DNA from: Marthasterias glacialis
Lineage: Eukaryota; Echinodermata; Asteroidea; Forcipulatida; Asteriidae
Length of the DNA stretch: 64,000 bases
Assembly (NCBI GenBank): GCA_911728455.2
Contig: OU452226.1
Coordinates: forward strand, 10,267,498-10,331,497
Direction: 5' to 3'
Translations under genes and position numbers: made by a program
Part shown: positions 60,903 through 64,000 of the stretch, in pieces
Numbering within the stretch: the stretch's first letter is position 1
How the letters are laid out: each line of letters begins with the position of its first letter
The notes under the pieces: generated by a model
The model's database searches: none
What the model was told of the DNA's origin: nothing
The model's input: the letters and a program-made list of their open reading frames with translations, nothing else

Positions 60903-60926
60903 GCGCCCTCATTCAGTAGAGGGCGC
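60903..60926. promoter_or_regulatory. Inverted GCGCCCTC pair with CTCF-like core
   Basis: GCGCCCTC and GAGGGCGC are separated by 8 bp. The right half, CAGTAGAGGGCGC, resembles the CTCF core motif. It lies about 80 bp upstream of the candidate first exon at 61005, where it could mark a promoter or boundary. Confidence 0.35.
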
Positions 60927-61004
60927 GATCGTTATACAACTATTTTTTTGGACGTGCACTATTTACTGAAACACCACACACAACACAGATTCACAACGAT
61001 CAAA

Positions 61005-61056
61005 ATGGCACTGCTCGGGAGAAGTTTCCACCTTGGAAAAAGTGTTACAAAACCGG
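61005..61056 (+). CDS. Possible first coding exon with a mitochondrial-like presequence
   Basis: ATG in a strong context (CAAAATGG) opens 17 codons plus one base, MALLGRSFHLGKSVTKP, then a donor G|GTAAAT. The peptide is basic, has no acidic residue and can form an amphipathic helix, as mitochondrial targeting sequences do. The upstream 120 bp are GC-rich for the region. No second exon was recognised before the window ends, so the product is unknown. Confidence 0.35.
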
Positions 61057-61238
61057 GTAAATATTACGACTTGTAAATATCATTGGAATTTAGTGTTTCT
61101 AAAACTACATTCCGGTCATTTTTTTTCTGGAAAATTTGACGTATTTTGGGTAGAAATGACAGACCTCAAACAAATTACAAACACGAATACTAACGCTAGT
61201 TACAACATAGGGCTATGAATCAATATTGAAATAGAATG

Positions 61239-61313
61239 TAGCCCCATACATTGTGCCAATACGCTGGACTACCGCGGAGGTAGTCCAGCGTATTGGCACA
61301 GTGTATGGGGCTA
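61239..61313. repeat. 35-bp near-perfect hairpin
   Basis: Left arm 61239-61273 (TAGCCCCATACA...GGACTACC), 5-nt loop GCGGA, right arm 61279-61313. Pairing is 34 of 35 with one G-U. Outside the arms pairing stops at once. Confidence 0.92.
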
Positions 61314-61465
61314 TATTAAATGTAGGGACAACCAGTTAAGCTCTGATTGAACCCTTGCCAGGCTTTACTCCGTAGTTGCGATAATCGTAACCCTACATCC
61401 TCCCGACGGTCGCAGACTAGACCGGAGGGTTACGAGACAAAACTCAAACAAATTGCACATTACAG

Positions 61466-62412
61466 TCATTTGACGAGTTCGGGATCATTGACCAGTTCCG
61501 GATCATTTTAACTTCACATTGCCCCTCGATCATCAGTAAATTACTCTTCATGTGACCAATTTAATAAATGTAAAGAATTAGACCCAGTAACTGGGGCGCT
61601 GTACTCCTTTTTTGAGATTTTCGACATTATCTGTCGTACTAGCGCCCCAGTCCGTGGTATATTTGGAAAGTGCTCCGAAGCGGTTTTTTTCTGAATCAGT
61701 TACAAAATTGTCAAAATTGACAATCAATGTTATTTTTGAAACAAAATGTGAGTTCAGAAATGCTGTTGAAACTTCTCACCTTTCATATTTGAAGGTAGGA
61801 GCAGATAAAGTTAATTGAAAATGGTTCAGATGCATAAACAGTGTTTATGTAAATTTATTGAGCAGTCATCTTTTCTCTTTAGTTAGGTGAAAAAAATTAC
61901 CAAAAAAATGCTTTTTTGTGACACTGCCCCATTGACCATTTCTGGATCACTCAACATTAAAGCAATGTAAATCTGGTTAAATCATACTTTTTAGTGCACT
62001 CAAGACATACATTTTTATATGTCGAAAAACGTAAAACTATTTGATGAAATAGCTGTTGATATATTTGATGAAATAGCTGTTGATAATGCTACTTGTATTT
62101 TTCAAGATGGAGGACTACATGCGCTTTGATGCATGACAACTTTATGAATTGGAGTGAGGGTTAATTTGCAATAGAGGGTGCTCTACTGATCCGAAAAAGA
62201 AGCACCTGATCCAGAACTGGTCAAACAGATGTCAATTCTTTTCTCAAAGCCTCTTCCAAGATGTACATATTTTTTGTCATTTGATACTTGGTGACTTTAA
62301 TGGCATGTTTTGGTAAACAGTAAACTTATCGACATCCTTTATTTAAAATTATTGAAAAAGCTGCGATGTTGCAGCATGGATTCATAAAAGTGATCCCGAA
62401 CTGGTCAAATGA
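61466..62412. mobile_element. 947-bp TIR element, non-autonomous
   Basis: Left end TCATTTGACGAGTTCGGGAT-CA and right end TGATCCCGAACTGGTCAAAT-GA match in 21 of 22 inverted positions. Derivatives of the terminal motif (gaccagttccggatca at 61489, gaccatttctggatca at 61933, gatccagaactggtca at 62208) occur internally in both orientations. No long open frame. Target duplication not obvious. Confidence 0.7.
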
Positions 62413-62514
62413 CCAAATTACATTTCGGACATTTCTGTCTACCCCCACTGGCACTAGTTTAGTTTTTAGTAGCCACACATGACATTGAGCCCTACCCTGG
62501 AACAGTGGAAGTCG

Positions 62515-63306
62515 TAGTGGTGGGACGTCAGTCTCCATTGCACACTGCCACTGACGACCTGGGTATAAAGCTTCTCTACAATGCGAACAAAATAACAAGA
62601 GTTGTTTTCTCCTTTTTTTTTACCTGATGTTGGAAGCTGAAAGTCCGTTTATACATTCCCAGTACTTTTATTTAACTACTCCTTGAATATCTTTTAAAAA
62701 TCTGCGTTCACTTTTGGTGAAAATTACACTTAAAAAGAAAACACGAACTTTTACAAATTGTCCCCAACATACTGTACTTTCCGTGTGAAATTTCTACATG
62801 CACATGCACCCAAAAATGTATTGCGTGCAATGTTGAGGGTGATGTGCAAATTTGAAACTTGCACAGGAGAAATTTGCAGGCAACAAATGATGCCCACTAG
62901 AGCTCTGTGTAGCTAGCTCAAAGTTGTGCGCGCATGTTAAATTTGCGCACTGCAATTGCACGTTCATGGTAGTAATTAGACGGCGCCCTCTTTAGTTGTT
63001 GCTAGGCATCATATTCCATGTGTGCATCTTGTTCGTTTTAACCGGAGAGCAACTGAAGTTTTTGCCAATTTTTGTTTCTGGTCTAATTTTCGTTTTATTT
63101 TCGTTAATAATGTGTGCTCAAAACATTTTTAAGACTTTTTTAACCCGGCCGTCTGCAAGTATTGGACCCAAGGAATGCGTGGACAAAGTTTCTGCTAATT
63201 TAATCCAGTTAAACAATGAAATAATTTTGCTATAAATTGTTTCGCTATGTATCGACCCCTTTATACCCAGGACGTCAGTGGCAGTGCAACGGAGACTGAC
63301 GTCCTA
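62515..63306. repeat. Inverted pair of a 50-bp block
   Basis: GGACGTCAGTCTCCATTGCA...CTGGGTATAAAG at about 62523-62571 is repeated in reverse at about 63258-63304 (CTTTATACCCAGGACGTCAGTGGCAGTGCAACGGAGACTGACGTCC). They may be the ends of a roughly 780-bp element or two insertions of a short repeat. Confidence 0.55.
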
Positions 63307-64000
63307 TCAGGGCAAATCCAGCCCCATCTCTAGTTTTACAATGAAGCATATGGAGCACTAGTTGTGATAAGCGTAACCCTTCCTGGTTGAGAGGATCAAG
63401 GGTTAGGATTATCAAACTAATCCAGCACACGGTCTGTCTTTTCCACCAGCAAGTTTTGCCATATGTGCAAACTAGGTTAATCTGATGTAACACCAGCTTG
63501 AGTTTTTTAATCCCTAACTTCCTGATCCTTCTAGTAAGAATCTAAGGTCTGTTAAACATGGTCTGGCATGTTGGGAGTCGAATTGTATGTAAAGACATGG
63601 TGAGTGTGTAAACAGTTTAACACAGGAAGTTCACTTACTACACATTATACACATCAAATAAACACTCCAAATTTGGCTCAACCAAGATTTATTGTTGATG
63701 TCAGGTGAATTAGGTCATAAGCTGGCGCACCATAACTTGAGTCAGCTCTTGATTCAGGACAGGTGCATCATCCAACTCATTATCAGAAATTACATATATA
63801 AAAACAGTTTTTTACTGACTGCCTCGAATAGCAGGGCTTGAAACTTACACTGGACCTCGGGTCTGAGGCCAGTGATTTTAGCCGCAGGCCAGTTAACTCA
63901 AGACCCCACAAGTCTGGTGATCTTGTGCTTTTCAAGTGAATAGTTATACTTCACTGGGTAATATCTTCCTAAAAATGTTCAAATGTTGAGTTTGAGACTG
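63307..64000. other. Right edge, nothing recognised
   Basis: No exon or repeat that I can support. Confidence 0.4.

Overview
The window is eukaryotic nuclear DNA. Genes are split by GT-AG introns (and at least one GC-AG intron), separated by long AT-rich non-coding stretches full of homopolymers, microsatellites, MITE-like elements and tRNA-derived SINE fragments. The proteins are animal. The intact histone H4 carries Cys at position 73, a residue I associate with sea urchin H4, and the repeats look like those of marine deuterostomes, so an echinoderm (sea urchin or sea star) is the best guess; I cannot name the species.

Layout. (1) 0.7-4.2 kb, minus strand: a fatty-acid-binding protein (FABP/iLBP) gene with three of its expected four exons identified and the last one missing or beyond the window. 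(2) 5.8-7.0 kb, minus strand: a three-exon H2A.X-like histone. About 95 bp from its start codon a plausible first coding exon faces the other way. (3) 8.8-9.5 kb, plus strand: a complete replacement-type histone H4 split by a GC-AG intron, with E2F-like and CCAAT motifs upstream and a poly(A) signal instead of a histone stem-loop. (4) 10-40 kb: gene-poor, with several MITE families, a fold-back around a tRNA-like SINE, a TIR element at 25.4-26.3 kb, a 33-bp minisatellite at 37.8 kb, and two TATA promoters with orphan non-coding first exons at 16.6 and 27.7 kb. (5) 40.6-57.8 kb, plus strand: a complete nine-coding-exon long/very-long-chain fatty acid transport protein/acyl-CoA synthetase of the SLC27A2/A6 type (631 aa). 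Its second intron contains a same-strand array of seven complete tRNA-Arg(TCT) genes and two truncated 5' halves; its sixth-exon acceptor side lies next to a small element packed with nuclear-receptor half-sites. (6) 58-64 kb: a tenth tRNA-Arg(TCT) on the minus strand, a possible first exon with a mitochondrial-like presequence at 61.0 kb, a 35-bp near-perfect hairpin, and a 947-bp TIR element.

The two lipid genes would act in sequence in one pathway: SLC27A takes up and CoA-activates long-chain fatty acids at the plasma membrane or ER, and FABP carries fatty acids in the cytosol. The two histones look like polyadenylated, intron-containing replacement genes rather than members of the tandem S-phase cluster. 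I saw no retroelement coding region, virus-like gene, CRISPR array or prokaryotic-type feature.
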